A program made the translations under genes and the position numbers. A DNA stretch of 64,000 bases from Angustibacter luteus (lineage in GTDB: Bacteria > Actinomycetota > Actinomycetes > Actinomycetales > Angustibacteraceae): positions 728,447-792,446 of the forward strand of contig NZ_BAABFP010000005.1 of assembly GCF_039541115.1 (NCBI RefSeq), read 5' to 3'. The notes under the pieces were generated by a model. That model was not told the DNA's origin, made no database searches, and was given only the letters and a program-made list of their open reading frames with translations. Positions within the stretch are counted from its first letter, which is position 1, and each line of letters opens with the position of its first letter. This document shows positions 51,300-59,467 of this stretch, one piece after another.

Positions 51300-52604
51300 A
51301 TGAACCAGTCCGAACTGCCGAGCACCGACTGCAGCGGCTGCGAGGAGGGCCGTCGAGCGCACCGGCTCTCGCGCCGCAGCCTGCTCACCGGCGTGCTCGG
51401 GGTGGGCGCGGCACTGGCTGTCTCGGAGCACCTCACCGTGCGCTACGCCGACGCGTCCACGTCGGCCGGCACCGACGTGCTGCTGGTGATGTTCCTGCGC
51501 GGCGGCTTCGACGGGCTGAGTGCTGTCGTGCCGGTCGGTGACCCGGACTACTACAAGGCCCGGCCGAGCATCGCCGTCCCGCAGGCCAGCACCATCGCCC
51601 TGGACTCGCGGTTCGGGCTGCACCCCGCGCTGTCCGCACTGAAGCCGTTCTGGGACAACGGGACCTTCGGGGTGGTGCACGCCGCGGGGATGACCAGCCC
51701 CAACCGATCGCACTTCTCGGCCATGGAGGAGATCGAGCGTGCCGCAGCCGGTTCGAGCATCCGCACGGGGTGGCTGGACCGCACGCTCGGCCTGCATCCG
51801 GAGCCGGTCGCCCAGGCCCCGTTCCGGGCCACCACCATCGGGGGCCGCTCACCCCGCTCGCTGGCCGGCCCGAACCCCGAGGTGAGCATGCGCTCGATCG
51901 CGGACTTCGCCCTGAGCGGTGCCTCCAGCAGCGCCGACCGGGCGCGGTGGAGCGCCGCGCTGACCCAGCTGCACGCCTCCGCCACCCCGACGGTCGGGGA
52001 CCCGGCCCGATCGACGGTCGCCGGCCTGGCCAGCGCCGCCGACCTCGCGAACGACGGCTACCAGCCCGCCAACGGGGCGAGCTACCCGAACAGCGACCTC
52101 GGCAAGGCCTTCAAGGACGCGGCCCACCTGATCAAGTCGCCGCAGGCCGTGGCCGTGCTGACCATCGACGAGGGCGACTGGGACATGCACGCCGGCCTGG
52201 GCACCGTCGGCAAGGGCTGGATGCACGACAAGCTCGCCGACCTCGGCGGCTCGCTCGCGGCGTTCGGCACCGACCTGGGTGACGACCTCGCGCGGGTCAC
52301 CCTGGTCACCATGAGCGAGTTCGGTCGGCGCACCAGCGAGAACGCGTCCAACGGCGTGGACCACGGCTGGGGCAACGCGATGCTGATGTTCGGCGGCGGG
52401 GTCCAGGGTGGCCAGGTGCACGGCACCTGGCCGGGGTTGTCCGCGGACAACCTGGTGCAGGGTGACCTGCGGGCCACCACGGACTACCGGGCCGTGCTGG
52501 CCGACGTCCTGGTGAACCGTTGCGGCGCGACCCTCGACGAGGCGCGGACCGTGTTCCCCGGTTGGACCGGCACGCCGCTCGGCACCACCAAGCCAGCCGG
52601 CTGA
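51300..52604 (+). CDS. DUF1501 family protein with Tat signal
   Basis: A 434-aa exported protein of the DUF1501 family, which belongs to the alkaline phosphatase/sulfatase-like superfamily. The signal HRLSRRSLLTGVLGVGAALAV is twin-arginine. Mature motifs are LLVMFLRGGFDGLSAVVP near the N-terminus, FGVVHAAGMTSPNRSHFSAME, VAVLTIDEGDWDMHAGLGT, and VTMSEFGRRTSENASNGVDHGWGN, where Glu, His and Asp residues may bind metal. ATG 51300 is preferred, GAGGG lying six nt upstream; ATG 51282 overlaps the DUF1800 stop. DUF1800 and DUF1501 proteins are always found together, which suggests a two-component extracellular enzyme or structure. Confidence 0.9.
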   Translation: MNQSELPSTDCSGCEEGRRAHRLSRRSLLTGVLGVGAALAVSEHLTVRYADASTSAGTDVLLVMFLRGGFDGLSAVVPVGDPDYYKARPSIAVPQASTIALDSRFGLHPALSALKPFWDNGTFGVVHAAGMTSPNRSHFSAMEEIERAAAGSSIRTGWLDRTLGLHPEPVAQAPFRATTIGGRSPRSLAGPNPEVSMRSIADFALSGASSSADRARWSAALTQLHASATPTVGDPARSTVAGLASAADLANDGYQPANGASYPNSDLGKAFKDAAHLIKSPQAVAVLTIDEGDWDMHAGLGTVGKGWMHDKLADLGGSLAAFGTDLGDDLARVTLVTMSEFGRRTSENASNGVDHGWGNAMLMFGGGVQGGQVHGTWPGLSADNLVQGDLRATTDYRAVLADVLVNRCGATLDEARTVFPGWTGTPLGTTKPAG

Positions 52605-52669
52605 CCGGCGCGCTCCACCACCAGCTCGTCCGGCGCGCTGGGCGCCAGCCACGGCGGCACACTGGGCGG

Positions 52670-53074
52670 ATGCTGACGCTCGAGCTGGCCCGACGCCTGC
52701 AAACGGCTGGACTGACCTGGACGCCGTGCCCCGGCGACCGGTTCGCCATCCCGGACCGCGACATGGACGACGACGTGTTCGTCCTCAGCGACATGACGGT
52801 GGAGGTGCACGACCTGCCGTCCGGTCGGGTGATCGGGTTCAACGGCACCACCGAGTGGGCGCTGGACGAGGTGGCCCAGCGGGACGCGCTGTGGATCCCG
52901 CGCGAGGACCAGCTCCGCGAGCTGCTCGGCGACCGGTTCGTGCGGTTGGAGTCCGTCGGCGCCGGCTTCGCCGTCGTGGTGAGCGCCGGGGCGGGCGACG
53001 GGACCCTTCGCGAGGTCGACGTCGACGCCGAGCGCGCCTACGCCCGTGCGCTGCTCATGGTGCTGGCGGACTGA
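52670..53074 (+). CDS. Conserved hypothetical protein, 134 aa
   Basis: A 134-aa soluble protein that I know only as a conserved actinobacterial family, sometimes labelled pilus assembly protein CpaE although it lacks the CpaE ATPase domain. The sequence has DRFAIPDRDMDDDVFVLSDMTVEVHD, a conserved TTEWALDEV, WIPREDQLRELLG and RLESVGAGFAVVV, a compact alpha/beta pattern. The central acidic stretch (DRDMDDD) may bind metal or basic partners. CACACT ends 6 nt before ATG 52670, so it may be leaderless. It follows the DUF1501 gene by 65 bp and converges on a 53-aa gene. Function unknown. Confidence 0.75.
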   Translation: MLTLELARRLQTAGLTWTPCPGDRFAIPDRDMDDDVFVLSDMTVEVHDLPSGRVIGFNGTTEWALDEVAQRDALWIPREDQLRELLGDRFVRLESVGAGFAVVVSAGAGDGTLREVDVDAERAYARALLMVLAD

Positions 53075-53093
53075 CCGGGACGCGACCGGCGGA

Positions 53094-53255
53094 TCAGGAG
53101 GCGCGACGCAGCGGGTGCGTCACCCGCGCCTGCACGGTGCGGCGGGCCTGCTCGCGGGCAGCGCGCGCCACCTCGGCGAAGTACTCGTCGGGACTGATCC
53201 GGCCGCGCAGCCAGCTGAGGCCACGCTCGTCCACGACCTTGTCGCGCTTCACCAC
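53094..53255 (-). CDS. Small basic protein, 53 aa
   Basis: A 53-residue protein that opens VVKRDKVVDERGLSWLRGRI, continues with SPDEYFAEVARAAREQARR and ends in HPLRRAS. GGAGG lies 6 nt before GTG 53255, a clear ribosome-binding site, and the composition is a helix-turn-helix-sized amphipathic fold. Small proteins with a conserved LSWLRG and SPDEYF occur in actinomycetes; the function is unknown. It converges on the 134-aa gene with 19 bp between the stops and lies upstream of nothing else on its strand except that convergence. Codon use matches its neighbours. Confidence 0.65.
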   Translation of the reverse strand: MVKRDKVVDERGLSWLRGRISPDEYFAEVARAAREQARRTVQARVTHPLRRAS

Positions 53256-53301
53256 GATGGGCCTCCTTCGTCCAGGTCGATGATACGCCCCGCCACGCCT
53301 G

Positions 53302-54087
53302 TCACAGCTGACCTTGGGCCGCGCCGAGCAGGTTGGCGAGCACCCGCACCAGCTCGACGTCGTCCTCACTGAGGTCGCCCAGCCCCGGAGCGTCCACCGT
53401 GAGCAGGCCGAGCGGCACCGGCCCCGCCGTGACGGCGACGGCCACCACGGTGCGGTAGCCGGACCCCGTCGTCGGGGTGACCATCGGGCTGGCCGCGACG
53501 TCGTCCACGAAGACGAAGTCGCCCTGGCGCACGATGTCCAGCACCGCATCACCGTCGGGCGTGCCGCCGCTGAACCGCGGCCGCGGCTGCATGGACCGCC
53601 CGCCCCAGCTCTCCCGGGTCAGGCCCAGCCCGTCGCCGTCCAGCCGGTAGAACGCGCTGCGCGCCTCCGCGGCCGTCAGCGTGACGGCGGCGTCGACGAC
53701 GGCCTGGGACACCTGGCCGGCAACGTGCGCGCGGTCGGCGTCCGAGCTGGTGCTCACCAGCTCACCCAAGTAGCTCGTGATGGGAGCGAAGACACCGTTG
53801 ATCGTCAGGGTCAGCGCCGCCTCGGCGTCCACGGCGACCTGCTCGAGGGTCTGCCGCTGGCGGCGGAAACGCTGCTGCTGCAGCAGGTTCGTCAGGACGG
53901 CGATGCCGGCGAGGACCGCCCCGACGGCGAGCAGCCAGGTACGCGTCTGCCCGCGGGTCAGGGCCGCCTGGGCCGACACGAGGAAGGTGGCCATGGCCGC
54001 GACCACCGCGGTCGAGGTCAGCGCTAGCCCGCTCGCGCGCCTGGTCCACCAGGGCTCGCGCGACTGGCGAACGTCGGATCCAGGCAC
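53302..54087 (-). CDS. Membrane-anchored GAF-domain protein
   Basis: A 261-aa protein with two transmembrane segments near the N-terminus (SGLALTSTAVVAAMATFLV and WLLAVGAVLAGIAVLTNLL). A coiled segment (QRFRRQRQTLEQVAVDAEAAL) and a GAF domain (about residues 110-255; AVVDAAVTLTAAEARSAFYRL, DFVFVDDVAASPMV, VPLGLLTVDAPG) follow. The architecture is that of a sensory input module without an output domain, so the signal must pass to a separate protein. GTG 54087 has TAGGGT ending 6 nt upstream, no ribosome-binding site, and is likely leaderless. The ligand is unknown. It lies 70 bp downstream of the oxidoreductase stop on the same strand. Confidence 0.82.
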   Translation of the reverse strand: MPGSDVRQSREPWWTRRASGLALTSTAVVAAMATFLVSAQAALTRGQTRTWLLAVGAVLAGIAVLTNLLQQQRFRRQRQTLEQVAVDAEAALTLTINGVFAPITSYLGELVSTSSDADRAHVAGQVSQAVVDAAVTLTAAEARSAFYRLDGDGLGLTRESWGGRSMQPRPRFSGGTPDGDAVLDIVRQGDFVFVDDVAASPMVTPTTGSGYRTVVAVAVTAGPVPLGLLTVDAPGLGDLSEDDVELVRVLANLLGAAQGQL

Positions 54088-54157
54088 CCGCCGACCCTAG
54101 CGGGACGGTGCGACAGAACGGACGTATGGGCGACGTCCCCGTCCGTCCTCACGGTCG

Positions 54158-55345
54158 CTAGCGGCCGAGGACGTGCTTCCCGGCCGGCTCCGCGGAGGCG
54201 GCGAACCGACCGGCGCCGAACGTCGCGACGTCGGGGTCCGGCGCCTGGCCCTCCGCGAGGTCGGCCAGCACGATGCCCATGAGCGCGGAGAACTTGAACC
54301 CCTCGCCGCTGTCGCCGCACGCGACGACGACCCCGCCGGGCAGCGTGTCGATGATGAAACGGCGGTCCGGCGAGTCCGTCCAGCTGCAGACCTGCGCGTC
54401 CAGGACGCGGGCCGGGACGCCGGTCAGGTCGCGGGCCACCCGGTCGCGCGTCGCCGCCACCACGGCCTCGTCCGGGGTCCGGTCGAGGTCGCCCTCCACG
54501 TAGTCCCGCAGCGGACGGTCCAGACCGACCTTGTAGCCACGGCCCGGGGTCGGCATCGCGTACAGGCCGGGCTCGACGCCGTCCCGTCCGTCGGGGCCGT
54601 GCCCGTCGAGACGTGGACCGTCGAGGCGTGGACCGTCGAAGAGGCAGGGCAGGTCGTCCGTGGCGGTCCCGCCGCTCGGCTCACCGAAGTGCACGACCTG
54701 CTCCAGGTGCGGACCCAACGGGATCGACAGGCCCACCATCTCGAGCAGCGGGGCTGCACCCGGCCCCGGGGCGAGGACCACCACGTCGGCATCCAGGGCG
54801 CTGCCGTCGTCGAAGGACAGCCGCACTCCCCCGCTGGTCGTGCGGACGTCGACCACGACCTGCCCGGTCCGGACGGTCCCGCCGGCGGCCGCCAGCAGTC
54901 CGGCCTGGGCCGCCATCGACTCGGCCGCGAGGACCGGGCCGGCGTCCTCCTGCCACACGGCGTCCCGGCCGTCCGGGCGCAGGCCGCGGAACAGCGTCGC
55001 CACGTCCGCCGCGGCCACCACGCGGTGACCGACCCCCACCTCGTCGAGGGCGGCCCGCACGGCCGGCAGGGACACGTCGTCGCGCCACAGCAGCCCACGG
55101 CGCAGGTGCACGGTCCGGCCGCTGCGGCTCGCCAACCGCTCCATCGCCTCCACGCTGCGCTGCGCCAGGCGCACCCGCACGGCGTCGGGGTGGGTGAGCC
55201 GCCACAGCCGGGTCGGGCCGGGCGACGACGACAGCGGGTTGGCGATCCCGTGCCGGTCGACCAGCACGACCTCGTGCCCTCGACCGGCCAGCTCCGCCGC
55301 GGCGGGCAGACCCCAGGCACCCGCCCCGACCACGACGCACTTCAC
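54158..55345 (-). CDS. FAD-dependent oxidoreductase (DAO/sarcosine oxidase-like)
   Basis: A 395-aa flavoprotein of the D-amino-acid oxidase/sarcosine oxidase superfamily. The FAD-binding start is VVVGAGAWGLPAAAELAGRG with the acidic residue in VVLVDRHG. The substrate domain includes PTRLWRLTHPDAVRVRLAQR near residue 50, typical of monomeric sarcosine oxidase and N-methyltryptophan oxidase. A second FAD contact is in VVACGDSGEGFKFSALMG near 335-350. The residue next to the flavin that in sarcosine oxidase is a cysteine lies in this CGDSGEGFKF region, consistent with covalent attachment being possible but not shown. GTG 55345 has TAGACT ending 7 nt upstream. Confidence 0.9.
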   Translation of the reverse strand: MKCVVVGAGAWGLPAAAELAGRGHEVVLVDRHGIANPLSSSPGPTRLWRLTHPDAVRVRLAQRSVEAMERLASRSGRTVHLRRGLLWRDDVSLPAVRAALDEVGVGHRVVAAADVATLFRGLRPDGRDAVWQEDAGPVLAAESMAAQAGLLAAAGGTVRTGQVVVDVRTTSGGVRLSFDDGSALDADVVVLAPGPGAAPLLEMVGLSIPLGPHLEQVVHFGEPSGGTATDDLPCLFDGPRLDGPRLDGHGPDGRDGVEPGLYAMPTPGRGYKVGLDRPLRDYVEGDLDRTPDEAVVAATRDRVARDLTGVPARVLDAQVCSWTDSPDRRFIIDTLPGGVVVACGDSGEGFKFSALMGIVLADLAEGQAPDPDVATFGAGRFAASAEPAGKHVLGR

Positions 55346-55376
55346 GCGGGCGAGTCTAGGCAGCCGTGCCGCCCGT

Positions 55377-56318
55377 TCAGGCGACGGGCAGCGCCTCGTT
55401 CACGGTGACCGCGATCTGGCGCAGCACGTGGTCGGCCTGCTCGTGGCCCACCTGGCAGGTGCCGGCCGCGTGGTGGCCGCCGCCACCGTTCTCCAGGCAG
55501 ATCGCACCCAGGTCGACCGGCGAGGTGCGGTCCAGGATCGACTTGCCCAGGGCGAGCACGGTGTTCTGCTTGTTGCGTCCCCAGATCACGTGCGCGGAGA
55601 CCCGGCACTGCGGGAAGAGCGCGTAGACCATGAACCGGTTGCCGGCGTGGATGACCTCCTCGTCGCGCAGGTCCACGACCACCAGGTCGCCCATGACGGT
55701 GCTGACCCGGTGCAGCTGCTCGACGAACTTCTCGGTCTGCTCGTGGAACAGCTCGACGCGCTCGGCGACGTCGGGGGTGGCCAGGATCTGCTCGACCGAG
55801 TCCTGGTGCAGCACCTCGTCGATGAGCTGCATCATGAGCTGGTAGTTGGAGATGCGGAAGTCGCGGAAGCGGCCCAGTCCGGTGCGGCTGTCCATCAGGA
55901 AGTTCATCAGCGTCCAGCCGGACGGGTTCAGGATGTCGTCCAGCTCGTACTGCGCCGAGTCGGCCTGGTCGACGGCGCGCATCAGCTCGTCGGAGATGTT
56001 CGTGAACACCTCGGCGCCGCCGTAGAAGTCGTAGACCACGCGGGCCGCCGACGGCGCCTCGGCGTCGATCACGTGGTTCGCCCGCTGGCCCGCGTTGCGC
56101 AGGGTCTCGCTGTGGTGGTGGTCGAACACGATGTGTGCGTCCGCGGCGTAGGGCAGGTTGGTCAGGATGTCCCGGTCGGTGACCTCGACGACGCCGTCCT
56201 GCACGTCCTTGGGGTGCACGAAGGTGATGTCGTCGATCAGGTCCAGCGAACGCAGCAGCACCGCGCACACCAGCCCGTCGAAGTCGCTTCGGGTGACCAG
56301 CCGGTACTTGCCACTCAT
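55377..56318 (-). CDS. DHH-family phosphoesterase
   Basis: A 313-aa protein of the DHH superfamily, which hydrolyses phosphodiester or phosphoanhydride bonds in cyclic dinucleotides, short oligonucleotides or polyphosphate. Metal-binding motifs are TRSDFDGLVCAVLL near the N-terminus, IVFDHHHSET with the DHH triplet near 85, and the C-terminal glycine-rich GGGGHHAAGTC of the DHHA1-type region. A conserved tract with QLMMQLIDEVLHQDSVEQIL separates the two. The family includes a group with exopolyphosphatase names that lack proof. ATG 56318 gives a clean start; a longer frame to 56372 has no support. It lies 31 bp upstream of the FAD oxidoreductase gene. Confidence 0.88.
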   Translation of the reverse strand: MSGKYRLVTRSDFDGLVCAVLLRSLDLIDDITFVHPKDVQDGVVEVTDRDILTNLPYAADAHIVFDHHHSETLRNAGQRANHVIDAEAPSAARVVYDFYGGAEVFTNISDELMRAVDQADSAQYELDDILNPSGWTLMNFLMDSRTGLGRFRDFRISNYQLMMQLIDEVLHQDSVEQILATPDVAERVELFHEQTEKFVEQLHRVSTVMGDLVVVDLRDEEVIHAGNRFMVYALFPQCRVSAHVIWGRNKQNTVLALGKSILDRTSPVDLGAICLENGGGGHHAAGTCQVGHEQADHVLRQIAVTVNEALPVA

Positions 56319-56465
56319 CGGTGTCCTCAGTGTCCTGTGCGTCGCTCGGATAGGGGCTGTCTGCGCCCGCACCCTCTCAATCGGCGGACCCGCACACCCT
56401 GTCGATCCACCGAACGGGTGACGTCGAGGGTCGCGCCCGGCCGCCGGGGGCGGCAGTCTGGGCTG

Positions 56466-56906
56466 GTGAGGTCACCGGACGAGCGCAGCACGCCGCGGGT
56501 CCTGGTGGTCGGCGCGGCGATCGTGGACGACCTGGCTCGTCCTGGCCGGCTCCTGGCCGCCCGTCGGACCCGGCCGGTCGAGACCCAGGGGCTCTGGGAG
56601 CTGCCCGGCGGCAAGGTCGAGCCGGGCGAGGCCCCGCAGCAGGCGCTGCACCGTGAGCTGGTCGAGGAGCTGGGGGTCGAGCTGCGCCTCGGCGACGAGC
56701 TCCCCGGCCCGGACGACGGCTGCTGGCCGATCTCCGCCCGGCTCACGATGCGCGTGTGGCTGGCCGAGCTGTCCGGTGGTGCGCCCACGCCGGACGACGC
56801 GCACGACGCCGTCCGCTGGCTCACCGCGGCGTCCTTGGACGACGTTCCCTGGGTGCCCGCGGACGTGCCCGTCGTGGACGTGCTGCGGACCCTGCTGCTC
56901 AGGTAG
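56466..56906 (+). CDS. Nudix hydrolase (MutT-like)
   Basis: A 146-aa hydrolase of nucleoside diphosphate derivatives. The Nudix box GKVEPGEAPQQALHRELVEE with LGV at its end (about residues 40-62) matches GX5EX7REUXEEXGU in every key position. The start RVLVVGAAIVDDLARPGRLLAARR and the end DVPVVDVLRTLLLR are close to the MutT/8-oxo-dGTPase type, so it may clean the nucleotide pool. GTG 56466 has CAGTCT ending 6 nt upstream and probably starts a leaderless mRNA. It is divergent from the DHH phosphoesterase (147 bp apart), and its 3' end overlaps that of the convergent sigma-factor gene by 8 bp. Confidence 0.92.
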   Translation: MRSPDERSTPRVLVVGAAIVDDLARPGRLLAARRTRPVETQGLWELPGGKVEPGEAPQQALHRELVEELGVELRLGDELPGPDDGCWPISARLTMRVWLAELSGGAPTPDDAHDAVRWLTAASLDDVPWVPADVPVVDVLRTLLLR

Positions 56907-57885
56907 CCGTCATCGGGATCCCGAAGAGCGGGAAGACCCGCTCGGTGTCCAGGAACATCGTGAACTCGACGATCCGCCCGTCGCGGATCTCCAGCACGTG
57001 AAGCGACCACGGCTCGAACGCGCCGCCCGGCCCGCTGGGCCGGTACTGGGCGAACGCCGGCTTGCCGTTCGCTCGCGTCGGCACCAGCCGCGACCCCTTG
57101 CACTCGATCCCGGGGCCGGTCCACCAGGTGAGGATGTCGTCGCGGCCGGACAGCCACATCTCGTACGGCGGCATCGACTGGGTGGCGTCCTCCTTGATCA
57201 GGGCGGTGAGCGCGGGGATGTCGTAGCGCTCGAAGGCGTCCAGGTAGCGGGCCAGCAGCTCCGTGTCCTCGTCGTCCAGCTCGGGGAGCACGTCGGTATC
57301 TGTCGGCTCGCGCTCGGCCATCGTGGCGCGCGCTCGCTGCAGGGCGCTGTTGACCGACGCCGTCGTCGTCTCGAGCAGCTCGGCCACGTCGGCGGCGGGC
57401 ACCGCGAGCACCTCGCGCAGGATGAGGACCGCCCGCTGGCGCGGAGGCAGGTGCTGCAGCGCCGCGATGAAGGCGAGCCGTACGGAGTCACGCGCCACCG
57501 CCAGGTCGGCCGGATCGCTGGAGGACGGCAGCACGCGGTCGTCCGGGATCGGGGTGATCCAGGTGGCCTCGGGCAGGGTCCCACCGGCCGGCGCGGAGGC
57601 CGAGACGGCGGGCCCGAGGTCCATCGGGCGGGCTCGGCGCTGGCGGCCGTCGAGGGCGTCGAAGCAGACGTTGGTCGCGATCCGGTACAGCCAGGAGCGC
57701 AGGCTCGAGCGTCCCTCGAACTTCGCCAGGGCCCGCCAGGCCCGGATCATCGTGTCCTGCACCGCGTCCTCGGCCTCGAACGCCGAGCCCAGCATGCGAT
57801 AGCAGTACCCGGTGAGCTCGAGCCGGTACTGCTCGAGCTGCTCCTCGGCGGGCGCGCCGGTCCGGTCGAACGCCAGGTCGGTCAT
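56899..57885 (-). CDS. ECF RNA polymerase sigma factor with SnoaL-like C-terminal domain
   Basis: A 328-aa extracytoplasmic-function sigma factor of the SigG/TIGR02960 sort. Region 2 (LTGYCYRMLGSAFEAEDAVQDTMIRAWRAL, in parts) is at about residues 25-60, and region 4 (LPPRQRAVLILREVLAVPAADVAELLETT) at about 170-200. After these a 120-residue SnoaL-like domain (TELLARYLDAFERYDIPAL, MWLSGRDDILTWWTG, FTMFLDTERVFPLFGI) replaces a separate anti-sigma factor. Such C-terminal domains are thought to regulate the sigma factor. ATG 57885 has GGAGGG six nt upstream and overlaps the stop of the HhH-GPD gene by four bases, so the two are coupled. No anti-sigma gene is adjacent. Confidence 0.92.
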   Translation of the reverse strand: MTDLAFDRTGAPAEEQLEQYRLELTGYCYRMLGSAFEAEDAVQDTMIRAWRALAKFEGRSSLRSWLYRIATNVCFDALDGRQRRARPMDLGPAVSASAPAGGTLPEATWITPIPDDRVLPSSSDPADLAVARDSVRLAFIAALQHLPPRQRAVLILREVLAVPAADVAELLETTTASVNSALQRARATMAEREPTDTDVLPELDDEDTELLARYLDAFERYDIPALTALIKEDATQSMPPYEMWLSGRDDILTWWTGPGIECKGSRLVPTRANGKPAFAQYRPSGPGGAFEPWSLHVLEIRDGRIVEFTMFLDTERVFPLFGIPMTAT

Positions 57886-58472
57886 CGGGTTCCCTCCCCT
57901 GCCGCGGCCTTCGCGGCTCGTTTGGCCTCCTGCTTGGTCGAGCGCACCTTGAGCAGCGACGCGGCGTCCACCACATCGGCCACCGACCGGTAGCTGCCCT
58001 CCTCGCCGTAGGACCCGGCGGCCTCGCGCCAGCCGGCCGGCTGCACGCCGTACCGCTTGCCCAGCAGCGCGACGAAGATCTTCGCCTTCTGCGCACCGAA
58101 GCCGGGCAGCGCGGCCACGCGCGCCAGCAGCTCCTCGCCGGTGTCGACGTCCGCCCACACCGCCTCGGCGCGACCGCCGTACTCCCGGACCAGGACCTGG
58201 CACAGCTCCTGCACGCGGGCCGCCATCGAGCCGGGGAACCGGTGCAGGGCCGGGGGCGTGCGGAACAGCTCGACCAGCGCGTCCGGGTCGAGCGCGGCGA
58301 TCTGCGCGGCGTCCAGGGCGTCGGCGTCCCCGCCCAGCCGCTCGAGCAGCACGGACGGGGAGGTGAAGGCCTTCTCCATCGGGATCTGCTGGTCGAGCAG
58401 CATCCCGGTGAGCAGGGCGAGCGGGTCCCGGTCGAGCAGGTCGTTCCCGGCGTCGGTGGTCGCGAGGTGCAT
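57882..58472 (-). CDS. HhH-GPD-type base excision protein
   Basis: A 196-aa protein with a helix-hairpin-helix fold of DNA glycosylases. LALLTGMLLDQQIPMEKAF opens the domain and LPGFGAQKAKIFVALLGKRYG (in two parts) is the HhH element. The usual Gly/Pro-rich and catalytic Asp loop is not clear, and there is no Fe-S cluster cysteine set, so catalysis is uncertain; related proteins are annotated as HhH-GPD-type base excision repair proteins. ATG 58472 has CAGGAT ending 6 nt upstream. It is the first gene of a two-gene operon with the sigma factor (four-base overlap), an association that may be simple linkage. The C-terminal end is Lys/Ala-rich (TKQEAKRAAKAAAGEGTR). Confidence 0.85.
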   Translation of the reverse strand: MHLATTDAGNDLLDRDPLALLTGMLLDQQIPMEKAFTSPSVLLERLGGDADALDAAQIAALDPDALVELFRTPPALHRFPGSMAARVQELCQVLVREYGGRAEAVWADVDTGEELLARVAALPGFGAQKAKIFVALLGKRYGVQPAGWREAAGSYGEEGSYRSVADVVDAASLLKVRSTKQEAKRAAKAAAGEGTR

Positions 58473-58552
58473 CCGCCCATCCTGTACCCGACCACCGACA
58501 ACGACTAGCCCGAGCGCGACCTCGGGTGCGCGCAGCCTCCTAGACTCGGCAG

Positions 58553-59437
58553 GTGCCCTCGCCCTCCCTGCCGCTGCCGACCGCGGAGGGCGCCCAGGTG
58601 GTGGTGGCCGCGCCCGCACCCGGGCCGGGCAACTGGGCGGGCGCCGCGAGCGCCGTCCTGGTGGACGGCACCACGTACCTGACCTACCGGGTCCGTCGGC
58701 CGCTCACGGACGGTCGCGGTGTCGCAGTGGTGGTCGCCCGCTCGGACGACGGCGTGCACTTCGAGCCGGTCTGCGCCGTGCGCCGTACGGAGTTCGGCGC
58801 CGAGTCGTTCGAGCGACCGGCCCTGGTGCCGCTGCCGGACGGCGGGTGGCGGCTCTACCTGTCCTGCGCCACGCCGGGTTCCAAGCACTGGTGGATCGAC
58901 TCGTTGACCGCGCCGACGGTCGAGGAGCTGCCCCGGGGCGAGCGTCGCCTGGTGCTGCCCGGGGACGAGCGGACGGCGGTCAAGGACCCCGTCATCGAGG
59001 TGGGCCCGGATGGCTGGCACCTGTGGCTCTGCTGCCACCCGCTGACCGAGCTCGGCGAGGAGGACCGGATGAGCACCCGGTACCTGACCAGTGCCGACGG
59101 GCTGGAGTGGCAGGACCGGGGCGAGGTGCTGACCGGCCGGGCGAACGAGTGGGACGAGCGGGGCGCTCGAGTCACGACCGTGCTGTGCCGCGACCCGTTG
59201 GCGGTGCTGTACGACGGGCGGCGCGATGCGGCGTCCAACTGGTACGAGCGCACCGGGGTCGCCGTCCAGCGGGACGGACGGCTGGAGGCGCTGGACGGCG
59301 TCCGGCTCGGTTCGCCGCACGGCGACGGCGCGCTGCGCTACGCCTGCGCTGTACGGCAGCCCGACGGCCGCACCCGGTTCTACTTCGAGGCCGCCCGCGA
59401 GGACGGCGCGCACGACCTGATGACGAGCCTGGCCTGA
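58553..59437 (+). CDS. Five-bladed propeller glycosidase-like protein
   Basis: A 294-aa protein resembling the GH43/GH130-type beta-propeller family. It has no signal peptide; residues run WAGAASAVLVDGTTYLTYRV, VVVARSDDGVHFEPV, RPALVPLPDGGWRLYLS, VKDPVIEVGPDGWHLWL and RTRFYFEAARED, in a repeated strand pattern with regularly spaced Asp and Glu that fits a five-bladed fold. The actual substrate is unknown, and cytoplasmic location suggests an intracellular sugar or phosphorolytic role. GTG 58553 has TAGACT ending 6 nt upstream, so it is likely leaderless. The stop lies inside a 17-bp tandem repeat, and a sulfotransferase gene converges 30 bp away. Confidence 0.7.
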   Translation: MPSPSLPLPTAEGAQVVVAAPAPGPGNWAGAASAVLVDGTTYLTYRVRRPLTDGRGVAVVVARSDDGVHFEPVCAVRRTEFGAESFERPALVPLPDGGWRLYLSCATPGSKHWWIDSLTAPTVEELPRGERRLVLPGDERTAVKDPVIEVGPDGWHLWLCCHPLTELGEEDRMSTRYLTSADGLEWQDRGEVLTGRANEWDERGARVTTVLCRDPLAVLYDGRRDAASNWYERTGVAVQRDGRLEALDGVRLGSPHGDGALRYACAVRQPDGRTRFYFEAAREDGAHDLMTSLA

Positions 59438-59458
59438 TGACGAGCCTGGCCTGATGAG
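59417..59458 (+). repeat. 17-bp tandem repeat spanning the stop codon
   Basis: CTGATGACGAGCCTGGC occurs at 59417-59433 and 59434-59450, and a partial third copy (CTGATGAGGAGC) follows. The first copy encodes the last residues (LMTSLA), and the TGA stop is in the second copy. The unit is not a multiple of three, so the repeat arose without effect on the upstream frame. Confidence 0.8.
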
Positions 59459-59467
59459 GAGCCGCGC

